NCBI GenBank assembly: GCA_008501635.1
Contig: QQUJ01000011.1
Coordinates: 1 to 37,651, forward strand
DNA: 37,651 nucleotides
DNA from: Pseudomonadota bacterium
GTDB lineage: Bacteria; Pseudomonadota; Gammaproteobacteria; QQUJ01
Reading direction: 5' to 3'
Part shown: in pieces, positions 16,119-24,266 of the stretch
Numbering within the stretch: the stretch's first letter is position 1
Layout of the letters: each line of letters starts with the position of its first letter
Position numbers and translations under genes: made by a program
The notes under the pieces: generated by a model
Databases searched by the model: none
What the model saw: the letters and a program-made list of their open reading frames with translations, nothing else
What the model was told of the DNA's origin: nothing

Positions 16119-17687
16119 ATGCCCCCCAGGAACAACTCGGAAACCAAGAGTCAGCTCATCGTCCGTAATGCCAAAACCTCCGATGTCCCCGCCATCAAAT
16201 CCCTGGTAGGCAAGGTCTACCCGGAGATGGGCAGCTACACCAGCAGTCAGCTGCGCGGTCAGATCAACAACTTCCCCGAGGGGCAGTTCGTGGCTACCTA
16301 CAAAGACGACGTGGTGGGTTACTGCGCCACCTTCCGTATCAGCGCTGAACTGGCCTTGAAACCACACACCTGGATGGAGATCACCGGCGGTGGCTTCGGC
16401 TCGCGCCACGATCCCCGGGGTGAGTACCTCTATGGCATGGAGGTGTGTGTCGATCCGGCGTTTCGTGGTTATCGCATCGGGCAGCGCCTTTACGATCAGC
16501 GCAAGCGGCTGTGTGAGGATAAACGCCTCAAGGGTATCGTCTTCGCCGGACGCCTGCCGACGCTGCAACGCCGCCTGCGCCGCTACAAAAGCGTCGAGGA
16601 GTACATCGACCAGGTTCAGCAGAAGCAGGTGCGCGATCCGGTGCTCAGCTTCCAGCTGCGCAACGGCTTCGAGGTGGTGGGTGTGATACCCAATTACCTG
16701 CCCAACGACCGCGAATCCCTGGGCTACGGTATTCATCTGTTGTGGCGTAATCCCAAGATTCCCGAGGAGGAGTACGACGGCAAGCGCAAGAGTTATGGCG
16801 AGCGGTTGCCGGATACGGTGCGCGTGGCGACGGTGCAGTACCAGCAGCGGCGCGTCAGCTCGTTCCAGGAGTTTCTCGGCATGGTGGAGTATTTCGTCGA
16901 CGTGGTGGCCGACTACCGCTCCGATTTTGTCGTCTTCCCTGAGCTATTTACGCTGCAGCTGCTCTCCATCCAGGATCAGGAACTCAACCCGGCCGAGTCG
17001 ATCGAAGAGCTGACCAAGCACACCGCGCCGCTCAAGGAAGCGTTGCGGGACATGGCGATCCGCTACAACATCAACATCATCGGCGGCTCGCACCCGACGC
17101 GCGTGCCTTCGGGGCGGGTGGAGAACATCAGCTACGTCTATCTGCGCGACGGCTCTATCCATGAGCAGCCGAAGATCCATCCCACGCCCAACGAAGTCTA
17201 CTGGTGGAACATCGAGGGCGGACATCTGCTGCAAGCCATTCCCACCGATTGCGGCCCCATCGGCGTGCTGATCTGTTACGACGCCGAGTTCCCCGAGCTG
17301 GCGCGCCACCTGATCGATCAGGGGGCGAACATCATCTTCGTTCCCTTCTGTACCGACGAGCGTCAGAGCTATCTGCGGGTGCGCTACTGCTGCGCGGCGC
17401 GCGCGGTGGAGAATCAGTGCTATGTGGTGATGTCGGGCAACTGCGGCAACCTGCCCGGCGTGTCCAACATGGATATCCAGTACGCGCAGAGCTGCATCCT
17501 GACGCCGTGCGATTTTCCCTTTGCTCGTGACGGCATCGCCGCCGATACCACACCCAATGTGGAGACGGTGGCCTTCGCCGACATCCGTCTGGAGTCGCTG
17601 CACATGGCGCGCAACAGCGGCACGGTGCAGAATCTCAAGAATCGCCGCCATGACCTCTACACCGTGGTGTGGCGGGAGCCGAAGTAG
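16119..17687 (+). CDS. GNAT acetyltransferase - carbon-nitrogen hydrolase (nitrilase) fusion
   Basis: This 522-residue protein has two domains. Residues ~12-215 are a GNAT fold (IVRNAKTSDVPAIKSLV at the start, acetyl-CoA site with VDPAFRGYRIGQRLYD). Residues ~228-515 are a nitrilase-superfamily domain with the complete Glu-Lys-Cys triad: E275 in VFPELFT, K352 in QPKIHPTPNE and C386 in LICYDAEFPE. The same fusion exists in bacteria, for example Bacillus YhcX. The hydrolase likely cleaves an amide or amine-bearing metabolite, and the GNAT half may acylate the same or a related compound (inference). GAGGAG before the ATG is a good ribosome site. The next gene follows after 22 bp. Confidence 0.92.
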   Translation: MPPRNNSETKSQLIVRNAKTSDVPAIKSLVGKVYPEMGSYTSSQLRGQINNFPEGQFVATYKDDVVGYCATFRISAELALKPHTWMEITGGGFGSRHDPRGEYLYGMEVCVDPAFRGYRIGQRLYDQRKRLCEDKRLKGIVFAGRLPTLQRRLRRYKSVEEYIDQVQQKQVRDPVLSFQLRNGFEVVGVIPNYLPNDRESLGYGIHLLWRNPKIPEEEYDGKRKSYGERLPDTVRVATVQYQQRRVSSFQEFLGMVEYFVDVVADYRSDFVVFPELFTLQLLSIQDQELNPAESIEELTKHTAPLKEALRDMAIRYNINIIGGSHPTRVPSGRVENISYVYLRDGSIHEQPKIHPTPNEVYWWNIEGGHLLQAIPTDCGPIGVLICYDAEFPELARHLIDQGANIIFVPFCTDERQSYLRVRYCCAARAVENQCYVVMSGNCGNLPGVSNMDIQYAQSCILTPCDFPFARDGIAADTTPNVETVAFADIRLESLHMARNSGTVQNLKNRRHDLYTVVWREPK

Positions 17688-17709
17688 TCAACCAACCACA
17701 AGGGGCGGC

Positions 17710-18150
17710 ATGGTGAGAATGAAACTGTGCAGCGTATCGATGCTGTTCGCGGTCGCGGGGATCGTCGCGACATCGGGTTGTGCCCGACACCCCACGCGCC
17801 CGGTCCTCTATCCCAACGAAGCCTACAAGATGGTGGGCGCGGCACAGGTGCAGAGTGATATCGATGATTGCATGCAACGCGCCCAGGCTTACGGGCTGTC
17901 GCCCACCCGTGGCAATCAGGCCGCCGGTGGGGCTGCCGGCGGTGCGATGGTGGGTGCCGCTTCGGCGGCGGCCTGGTCGCTGATCAAGGGCGGTAACGTA
18001 GGGGAAAACGCGGCAGCGGGAGCTGCTGCGGGCGGGGCGGCTGGCGGCGTCCGCGGAGCGTTGCGTGGCAGTCCGCCCGACCCCAACTATCAGGCCTTCG
18101 TCAAGCGCTGTCTGGCGGAATTCGGCTACGACGTCATCGGCTGGAAGTAA
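17710..18150 (+). CDS. Glycine-zipper lipoprotein
   Basis: This 146-residue protein has a lipoprotein signal (MKLCSVSMLFAVAGIVATSGC; lipobox-like TSGC around residues 23-26). The middle (~75-120) alternates Gly and Ala (AAGGAAGGAMVGAASAAAW, then GENAAAGAAAGGAAGG), forming two glycine-zipper helices able to pack within a membrane. The C-terminal part has one conserved-looking Cys (KRCLAEFGYDVIGWK), and another Cys lies before the zipper. ATG 17710 follows an AAGGGGC site closely; ATG 17719 is an alternative with better spacing. It probably sits in the inner leaflet of the outer membrane as a structural or stress-related protein of unknown role. It stands between the amidase fusion and the acyl-CoA ligase on the same strand. 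Confidence 0.82.
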   Translation: MVRMKLCSVSMLFAVAGIVATSGCARHPTRPVLYPNEAYKMVGAAQVQSDIDDCMQRAQAYGLSPTRGNQAAGGAAGGAMVGAASAAAWSLIKGGNVGENAAAGAAAGGAAGGVRGALRGSPPDPNYQAFVKRCLAEFGYDVIGWK

Positions 18151-18162
18151 CGGGAGTGCCCG

Positions 18163-19764
18163 ATGAACGAGTCTCTTCACGACGTCAATGGATGGGTGGT
18201 CGGGGAGGTGCTTGCATCGCGGGCTGAGTCCCACGGCGACAGAATCTGCATCCGCTTCGCGGGTGGAACCGAACTGACCTACCGGGACGCCGAGCGACTG
18301 GGCAACCAGGTTGCCCGACTGCTGATCGATCAAGGCGTCGCGCCTGGCGACAATGTCGCGCTCTTTATGCCCAACGGGCTGGCGTTCTGCCTCGCCTGGT
18401 TCGGTATTGCCAAGGCGGGTGCCGTGATGGTGGCGGTGAATACCGAATACAAGGGCGCATTCCTTCAGCACGTGTTGAACAATTGTCAGGCACGGGTGCT
18501 GATCTGCACTGCCGAGTACCTGGAGCGCGTCGTTGCCATCGAGGCACAAGTGCCGGACCTGGAGTTGGTGCTGGTCCCCGGTTTTTCCGAAAGCTATCGA
18601 TTCCAACGCCTGCGCTGTCTGCCCTTTGAGGAGTATCGGCAACGACCGGAGACCACGCCCGGTGTACCGGTGAGCTATCGTGACACCGCCTGCATCATGT
18701 ACACCTCGGGCACCACCGGCCCCTCCAAGGGGGTGCTGATGCCGCACGCCCATCTCTATCTGTTCGGATTGGGCACCATCGACAACATGCAGCTCACGGA
18801 GAGGGATGTGTTCTACATCGTGCTGCCGCTGTTTCATGCCAACGCTCTTTTCATGCAGCTCTACGCCACGCTGATTGCGGGTGCGAGCGCGGTGATCCGC
18901 GAACGCTTCAGCGCCGGCGAGTGGCTCAACGAGGTGCGCCGCTACGGCGCCACCATCACCAACATGCTGGGCGTGGTGAGCGCCTTCGTGCTCAACCAAC
19001 CACCGACCGCCGATGACCGCGATCACCACCTGCGTGCCATCGGCGTGGCGCCCAACCCGCCCGAGCTGGATGGTGCGTTTCGGGAACGCTTCGGCGTCCA
19101 GGACGTCTTCGGTCTCTACGGCATGACGGAGATCAATATTCCTCTCTACACGCAAGCCGGCGTCGCGCGCCCCGGCAGCTGCGGAAAAACCTGGGACCGT
19201 TACTACGAGTTGCAGATCGTAGATCCCGAAACCGACCTGGAGGTACCGCGCAATCGGACCGGCGAAATCGTGGTGCGTCCCAAACTGCCCTTCGGATTCA
19301 TGAGCGGCTACAACCGCATGCCGGAGAAGACCGTCGAGGCGTGGCGCAACTTCTGGTTTCATACCGGCGATGCCGCGCGTATGGATGAAGAGGGTTATGT
19401 CTACTTCGTCGATCGCATCAAGGACTGCATCCGCCGGCGCGGGGAGAACATCTCGTCGTTCGAGGTGGAGAGCGTGATCGCCACGCATCCCTCCGTGGCC
19501 GATGTGGCGGCGGTGGCGGTACCGTCAGAAATTCGCGGCGGCGAGGATGAGGTGAAGGTGGTGGTGGTCGTTAAACCGGATCGCGTGCTGCAGCCCGAGG
19601 AGCTGATCGCTTTTTGCGAGCCGCGCATGCCGCGCTTCGCGGTCCCGAGATTCGTTCAGTTTGTTGCGAGTCTGCCCAAGACGCCAACCAACAAAGTGCA
19701 GAAACACCTGCTGCGCGGCCAGGTGGATGACGATACGATCTGGGATAGGTTATGCAGCAACTGA
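18163..19764 (+). CDS. Class I adenylate-forming acyl-CoA ligase (CaiC-like)
   Basis: This 533-residue enzyme has the complete AMP-binding set: P-loop YTSGTTGPSKG (residues 180-190), acyl-pocket and A5 motif GLYGMTE (317-323), the hinge region YFVDRIKDCIRRRGENIS, and the C-terminal catalytic lysine K511 in KTPTNKVQK. It activates a carboxylic acid with ATP and transfers it to CoA. Overall pattern (NTEYKGAFLQHVLNNC, NMLGVVSAF) is closest to crotonobetaine/carnitine-CoA ligases, but substrate assignment in this superfamily from sequence alone is unsafe. It lies 12 bp after the lipoprotein gene. A CaiC-like ligase beside an amidase-GNAT fusion suggests catabolism of a nitrogenous acid (inference). 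Confidence 0.9.
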   Translation: MNESLHDVNGWVVGEVLASRAESHGDRICIRFAGGTELTYRDAERLGNQVARLLIDQGVAPGDNVALFMPNGLAFCLAWFGIAKAGAVMVAVNTEYKGAFLQHVLNNCQARVLICTAEYLERVVAIEAQVPDLELVLVPGFSESYRFQRLRCLPFEEYRQRPETTPGVPVSYRDTACIMYTSGTTGPSKGVLMPHAHLYLFGLGTIDNMQLTERDVFYIVLPLFHANALFMQLYATLIAGASAVIRERFSAGEWLNEVRRYGATITNMLGVVSAFVLNQPPTADDRDHHLRAIGVAPNPPELDGAFRERFGVQDVFGLYGMTEINIPLYTQAGVARPGSCGKTWDRYYELQIVDPETDLEVPRNRTGEIVVRPKLPFGFMSGYNRMPEKTVEAWRNFWFHTGDAARMDEEGYVYFVDRIKDCIRRRGENISSFEVESVIATHPSVADVAAVAVPSEIRGGEDEVKVVVVVKPDRVLQPEELIAFCEPRMPRFAVPRFVQFVASLPKTPTNKVQKHLLRGQVDDDTIWDRLCSN

Positions 19765-19949
19765 ATTCCGGCATAAGTTTCCTTGGCCGGTGCCTGTATC
19801 AGCCGCCCTATCGAGATGCCGCTGGAGCGGGTCGTGTATCGCCCTCCGCCGCGCCTCCTGGAGCTGTCATCCCCGTTTCCCAGATGGCCAATGAAGTGCT
19901 TTGACGAGTTCAGTTAGACTTGGGGTTCGCACGATACGCGACCGTGATC

Positions 19950-20837
19950 ATGGAACAAGCGATAGCCGATCTGCAAAAGCGCCTGGCAGGGGCCTGCTAC
20001 GTGGCCGACAGTTCACTCGCCACGACACTGGTCCTGATGGAGCGCCTGCACCGGCCGCTGCTGGTGGAGGGCGATGCCGGCGTGGGGAAGACCGAACTGG
20101 CCAAGGCGCTGGCGGCAGTAAACGGCTGTGAACTGATCCGCCTGCAATGCTACGAGGGGCTCGATGTCGAGACGGCGGTCTACGAGTGGAACTATCCGCA
20201 CCAGATGATCGCCATCAAGCTCCAGGAGCAGACGCACGACACGTTCGCCGAGCGCGAGGCGCATATTTTCAGCGAGAAGTACCTGTTGCCGCGCCCACTG
20301 CTCCGCTCAATCAGCCAGCCGGTTGCGCCGGTTCTGCTGGTCGACGAAATCGACCGCGCCGACGAGGAGTTCGAAGCCTTTTTGCTCGAGTTGCTCTCCG
20401 ATTTTCAGATCACCATTCCAGAGCTCGGTACCATCACGGCGCGGACCGTCCCGCGTGTCGTACTTACCTCCAACGGGACGCGTGAGTTGAGCGATGCCTT
20501 GCGCCGCCGCTGTCTCTACTACCACCTCGACTACCCGGACCTCGAGAAAGAACTGCGCATCGTCGCAGCGCATCTGCCGCAGATCGACCAGCGCCTGGCG
20601 ACCCTGCTGGTGCGATTTGTACAGGGTCTGCGCGACATCGACCTGCGCAAGAGGCCGGGTATTGCCGAGACCCTCGACTGGGTATCCACGCTCGCCGATC
20701 TGCACATCGATCTGTTGTCGCAGGACCTCTCACTGATCCGGGGCACCCTCTCCTGTCTCGTCAAAACGCACGAGGATCAGCAGCGTCTGGACGACGAGAC
20801 TTTCACGCATCTGATCCGGAACGCGGAAGCAGGATGA
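19950..20837 (+). CDS. MoxR-family AAA+ ATPase (CoxD-like)
   Basis: From ATG 19950 this is a 295-residue AAA+ protein; a TTG ten codons earlier is the alternative start. Walker A is GDAGVGKTE (G41-E49), Walker B LLVDEIDRAD, sensor 1 VVLTSNGTREL, and an Arg-finger pair in LRRRC. MoxR ATPases act with VWA proteins to insert cofactors or assemble metal enzymes, as CoxD-CoxE do for CO dehydrogenase. The next gene is exactly such a VWA partner, starting inside this gene's stop (ATGA). No molybdenum hydroxylase or other obvious client is encoded nearby. Confidence 0.9.
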   Translation: MEQAIADLQKRLAGACYVADSSLATTLVLMERLHRPLLVEGDAGVGKTELAKALAAVNGCELIRLQCYEGLDVETAVYEWNYPHQMIAIKLQEQTHDTFAEREAHIFSEKYLLPRPLLRSISQPVAPVLLVDEIDRADEEFEAFLLELLSDFQITIPELGTITARTVPRVVLTSNGTRELSDALRRRCLYYHLDYPDLEKELRIVAAHLPQIDQRLATLLVRFVQGLRDIDLRKRPGIAETLDWVSTLADLHIDLLSQDLSLIRGTLSCLVKTHEDQQRLDDETFTHLIRNAEAG

Positions 20838-22051
20838 GCGTTGGTGCCGCCCGCAGCGTCGCCGGCTTCGTACGCTTTTTGCGCCATGAAGGCTATAGCG
20901 TCGGTATCGAAGAAACGCTCGACTCGCTCACCGTCATCGAACAGTGCGATCCTCCCGAGATACCCATGTTGCGTTCCGCGTTGCGCAGCCTGGTATGTCG
21001 CGATCGCGATGAATGGGCGCGTTATCGTACGCTTTTCGATCGTTACTGGTTACCGGGCTCGGTGACCGATGCGCAAGTGCCAGACAGCGCTGCGGCGCTG
21101 ATCGATCCCCGCCTGCGCCGTGTCAAGACGGCTACCGCCACCACCGGGCTCGCCCGCGCACTCTTTGTCGATCCAGACGCGACCGACACGATTACGGGTA
21201 GCGCCGGGCGTCAGAAAACCCTGACACGCACCGACTACCGATTCCTGACCGACGCCCGTGACCGGCGCCGGATTGAACAACTGGCTGAACGACTGGCGTT
21301 ACGCTTGCGCAAGCGTTTCGTGCGGCGGCGCCGCGTCGCCACCCGCGGCCGGCGTCTTCATCTGCGGCGCACGTTGCGCAAAAGTCTGGCCTTGGGGGGT
21401 TTGCCGATACACCGCCGTTTCCGGGTACGCCGTCGCGAACCCCCGCCGTTGGTGTTGATCCAGGATATTTCTCACTCCATGGCGCCCTACACACCGCTCT
21501 ACACCCGTTTCGTACGCGGCCTGCTGCGGGTGTTCCGTGATGCCGAAGCGTTCGTCTTTCATACCGAGCTCTTTCCCGTGACCTGGCTTTACCGCGAATC
21601 GGATAGCACGGTGTTGCGGCAACGACTGGAGAAGATGAACAGGCTGTGGATGGGCGGTACGCGTATCGCCGAGTCGTTGGCGCGCTTCAATCGTGAGTTT
21701 GCCGCGCGAATGGTCGATCCGCGCACGCTGGTGATCATTCTCAGCGATGGCTTTGACACCGATCAAACGGAGCGGTTGGTTGAAGAACTCGCGGTGCTAC
21801 GCCAGCAATGCGGTAAGTTGATCTGGCTCAATCCGGCCTTGCGCGGGCTACACTCTGTGGACGAAGAAGTGTTGTCGCGCGAACTGCGGACGAGTCTTGA
21901 TGGCGTGATCCGCGCCAACGATCTGGAGAGCCTGGCCTATGCTGTGGAATGCGTGGCAGGTGCCGTCGCGGGGAAGGTTCCCGGTTTCACCACGGGCAGG
22001 AGGAGCAATGAAAAGCTTAACGATCGCGTTGGGTTTGGTATTGGGTTGTAG
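20834..22051 (+). CDS. VWA-domain protein, CoxE-like
   Basis: This 405-residue protein has an N-terminal helical region (~1-100), a very Arg-rich middle (~140-200) and a C-terminal VWA domain (~205-385). The MIDAS metal site is visible as DISHS (D211, S213, S215), with MGGTRI and ILSDGFDTDQ as the later MIDAS loops. This is the CoxE arrangement, in which the VWA protein presents a client to its MoxR ATPase. It overlaps moxR by 4 bp and the next gene (ATG 22008) by 44 bp. The last ~15 residues after GKVPGF, which lie over the next gene, look unconserved. Confidence 0.88.
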   Translation: MSVGAARSVAGFVRFLRHEGYSVGIEETLDSLTVIEQCDPPEIPMLRSALRSLVCRDRDEWARYRTLFDRYWLPGSVTDAQVPDSAAALIDPRLRRVKTATATTGLARALFVDPDATDTITGSAGRQKTLTRTDYRFLTDARDRRRIEQLAERLALRLRKRFVRRRRVATRGRRLHLRRTLRKSLALGGLPIHRRFRVRRREPPPLVLIQDISHSMAPYTPLYTRFVRGLLRVFRDAEAFVFHTELFPVTWLYRESDSTVLRQRLEKMNRLWMGGTRIAESLARFNREFAARMVDPRTLVIILSDGFDTDQTERLVEELAVLRQQCGKLIWLNPALRGLHSVDEEVLSRELRTSLDGVIRANDLESLAYAVECVAGAVAGKVPGFTTGRRSNEKLNDRVGFGIGL

Positions 22052-22487
22052 CACCGCTGGTGCCGCGGACGAGCAGCTGACCGTCAAGCTGCGTGCGTTT
22101 TCCGCCGACACGGCCGCCAAGATCGCGGCCGCGGCCTATGCCGACTGCACCAAGAAAGGCTTTAAGGTGGCGGCGGCTATTGTAGGGCGTGACGGCAACC
22201 TGCTGGCGTTTCTGCGCAATCCCCTCGCCGGTCCGCACACGGTACAGGTGAGCCAGCAGAAGGCCTATGCGGCGGCGAGTTTTCAGGTGCCCACTTCCGC
22301 CATGGGTGAGATGCGCGATCTCGCCTTTGCCCCCGGCGTAATACTCGCGGTGGGTGGAGTGCCGATCGACGTCGCCGGCCACTTCTACGGGGGCATCGCC
22401 GTATCCGGCGCCGACCCGAAAACGGACGAGGTATGCGCACAGGCGGGCATCGAGGCCGTACGTGAGCAGCTGGAGTTTACCGACTGA
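22008..22487 (+). CDS. Exported GlcG/HbpS-like (DUF336) protein
   Basis: This 159-residue protein has a signal peptide (cleavage near AGA-AD, residues ~20-22; LGC at 15-17 is a weak lipobox alternative). The mature part is a GlcG/HbpS fold: AAAAYADCTKKGFKVAAAIV, then DGNLLAFLRN, KAYAAASFQVPTS, and GGVPI with GGIAVSGA near the end. Some family members bind heme or cobalamin-like ligands; others are annotated only by fold. A strong AGGAGGAG site precedes ATG 22008, which lies inside the end of the VWA gene. An exported small ligand-binding protein coupled to MoxR-VWA suggests a periplasmic cofactor step (inference). Confidence 0.87.
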   Translation: MKSLTIALGLVLGCSTAGAADEQLTVKLRAFSADTAAKIAAAAYADCTKKGFKVAAAIVGRDGNLLAFLRNPLAGPHTVQVSQQKAYAAASFQVPTSAMGEMRDLAFAPGVILAVGGVPIDVAGHFYGGIAVSGADPKTDEVCAQAGIEAVREQLEFTD

Positions 22488-22526
22488 GGATGGGATCTGC
22501 GAGCAAGAGTCCGAGTTGCGATATCA

Positions 22527-22802
22527 ATGAGTCGTTTCGCGATTCGAGTCCCCCCGCTGCCCGATTGCTGGGAGAGCTGCGGTAACTGTTCTGACGGCGG
22601 GTTGGCGGTGGCTGCGGTGCTGGTGAGCACCGGGCAACGGCTGCACCGTTTCGATCCCATTGTCCTACTGGAAGCCGACAAGACCACACTGGAGGTACCG
22701 ACCCTGGAGGCGGGTTGCGTGGCGCAAGTGTGCGTCGCTGTCGGTGATCGGGTGAGCGAGGGCAGCTGCCTGCTGGTCATGGAGAGCGGGGCGTCGCGGT
22801 GA
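22527..22802 (+). CDS. Stand-alone lipoyl/biotinyl-domain protein with Cys-x3-Cys-x2-Cys
   Basis: This 91-residue protein is a single lipoyl-like hammerhead domain. EADKTTLEVP (residues 49-58) carries K52 in the place of the lipoylated lysine of E2 subunits (consensus D-K-A/T). The symmetric second half VAVGDRVSEGSCLLVMESG matches the family's end. It lacks the catalytic domain and linker of E2 proteins. Unusually, the loop after VPPLPD reads CWESCGNC (C14, C18, C21), plus two more Cys in the second half. It may carry lipoyl, biotin or an acyl group for a nearby enzyme, or bind metal. It lies 39 bp after the GlcG-like gene and its stop overlaps the next GTG (GTGA). Confidence 0.8.
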   Translation: MSRFAIRVPPLPDCWESCGNCSDGGLAVAAVLVSTGQRLHRFDPIVLLEADKTTLEVPTLEAGCVAQVCVAVGDRVSEGSCLLVMESGASR

Positions 22803-23740
22803 GAGGCGCGTTGTTGGTGGCGCTGCTGCTCCAGCCAATCAGCGCCTGGCCCCTGGATTTTTCCGAGTGTATAACCGATTTGCGGCACGAGGCGGCGTCG
22901 CTGGGTGTCGCGCCGCGCACGCTCGATTTTGCACTGACGGGGGTTCTGCCCGACGACCGCGTGATCCGCCTGGATCGCCATCAGCCGGAGCGCGTTCTTA
23001 CCCTGCGGGCCTATCAGCAGCGGCTGCTCTCCGATGCCCGTGTTCAGCGCGGGGAGGAAGAACTGCGGCGACTCGACGCCCGCGGTGCGCACTACCCGGT
23101 GCAGAACGCGCTGTTGGTTGCATTGTGGGGTATCGAGACCGATTACGGTCGCATCACCGGGGAGTTCGATACCGTGCGCTCCCTGACCACCCTGGCGTGT
23201 GATGCACGGCGCCCTGTCTTCTTCCGGCGCGAACTGCTGGCGTTGCTGCAGCTCATCGAGTCCGGCCAATTCGGGGATGAGCGACCCAGCGGCTCGTGGG
23301 CCGGTGCACTGGGCTACCTGCAGTTCCTGCCCTCGGTGCTGCAACGGCATGGTCGGGACTTGGATGGCGATGGCCGTGTGTCGATCTTTACCGGCAACGA
23401 CGAACTGTTCGCGACCGCCGCGCGTTTTCTGGCCGATTCGGGCTGGCGCCAGGACCAGCCGTGGGGTGCGGAACTGGCGTTGCCGGTTGCGGGTTGCGCG
23501 GGTCCGGCCGAGTGCCGATATACCGATATGGCCCAATGGAGAGGTCTGGGATGGCGCGACCGGCAGGGCCAGGGGCTGCCGACTGCCGCTGGACCTGCGC
23601 GAGTGATCCATTTCGATGAATCGCCACCCCGCGCCTTTGTGGTGTTTTCCAATTTCGAAGCCCTGCTCAAGTGGAATCGTTCCACCAAGTACGCCATCGC
23701 GGTGGGCCGCTTGCATGATGCCTTGACGGATCAGAGATAA
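22799..23740 (+). CDS. MltB-family lytic murein transglycosylase
   Basis: This 313-residue protein has a signal peptide (first ~18 residues, ending ISAWP) and a family 3 lytic transglycosylase (SLT_2) domain. The catalytic Glu113 is in ALWGIETDYG, followed by RSLTTLACDARR, GSWAGALGYLQFLPS (family GSFAGAMGxxQFMPS), DLDGDGRV and a final FVVFSNFEALLKWNRST segment. It cleaves peptidoglycan glycan strands to 1,6-anhydromuramyl products in the periplasm. The GTG start overlaps the lipoyl-domain gene stop by 4 bp, so it is in the same transcript. Lack of a lipobox suggests a soluble periplasmic form like SltB. Confidence 0.92.
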   Translation: MRGALLVALLLQPISAWPLDFSECITDLRHEAASLGVAPRTLDFALTGVLPDDRVIRLDRHQPERVLTLRAYQQRLLSDARVQRGEEELRRLDARGAHYPVQNALLVALWGIETDYGRITGEFDTVRSLTTLACDARRPVFFRRELLALLQLIESGQFGDERPSGSWAGALGYLQFLPSVLQRHGRDLDGDGRVSIFTGNDELFATAARFLADSGWRQDQPWGAELALPVAGCAGPAECRYTDMAQWRGLGWRDRQGQGLPTAAGPARVIHFDESPPRAFVVFSNFEALLKWNRSTKYAIAVGRLHDALTDQR

Positions 23741-23777
23741 GGCCACGGCCGCACGTTGTTACTGGGCAGGCCGGGCT

Positions 23778-24143
23778 CTAGCGGCGCTGCGACCGTGCAA
23801 TCCAGAGGCCGTAGATCGCCAGGTTGATGACGATCAGCGCAATACCCAGCAACCACTGGGTGTCGCGCGTCAAACCCACCGGGTAGAGCAGCGGCACCAG
23901 GTACCGTTCCACCACGCCCGCCGCGGCGTCGATCTCCTGCGCGGTCTGACGCAGTCGGTACTCGAGCGGTGTCAGTGGGCAGATCCAGCCCTTCCACTCG
24001 ATCAGCACGCCCCACGCCAGTGCCGGCAGATGCACCCAGGCCCAGCGCCGTGAAAGTCCGTAGAGCAGACCACCGAGGATCACGAAAACCACGAAGAGTC
24101 CGTGCAGGATCAGGACGGCATCGGCAAGCAGGGCGTAGGGCAT
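23778..24143 (-). CDS. DUF2784 membrane protein
   Basis: This 121-residue protein has three to four membrane helices. The DUF2784 pattern is clear: LADAVLILHGLFVVFVILGGL at the N-terminus, WVHLPALAWGVLIEWKGWICPLTPLE in the middle, then ERYLVPLLYPVGLTRDTQW and a last helix. The function of the family is unknown. It converges on the transglycosylase gene (37 bp between stops) and is separate from the diguanylate cyclase gene further along the same strand by 123 bp. Confidence 0.9.
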   Translation of the reverse strand: MPYALLADAVLILHGLFVVFVILGGLLYGLSRRWAWVHLPALAWGVLIEWKGWICPLTPLEYRLRQTAQEIDAAAGVVERYLVPLLYPVGLTRDTQWLLGIALIVINLAIYGLWIARSQRR

Positions 24144-24266
24144 GGAACCTGTTGTTATGCGCGACGACAGGAGGATCCGGTTATATCATCTGTGGCAGCG
24201 GGTACCAGGGATAGCCAAAGAAGAAGGTTCCGGCGTCGCGTCGCGTGGCGCGGTGGGTTTTTGGGA

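Noticed and set aside
15967-16209. 80-residue plus-strand frame before the GNAT-hydrolase gene
   Set aside because: It overlaps the real gene's start in another frame and shows no similarity I can recognise.
17635-19488. 617-residue minus-strand open frame over the lipoprotein and acyl-CoA ligase genes
   Set aside because: The plus strand has clear family motifs throughout; the minus frame has no domain and is a GC-rich antisense artefact.
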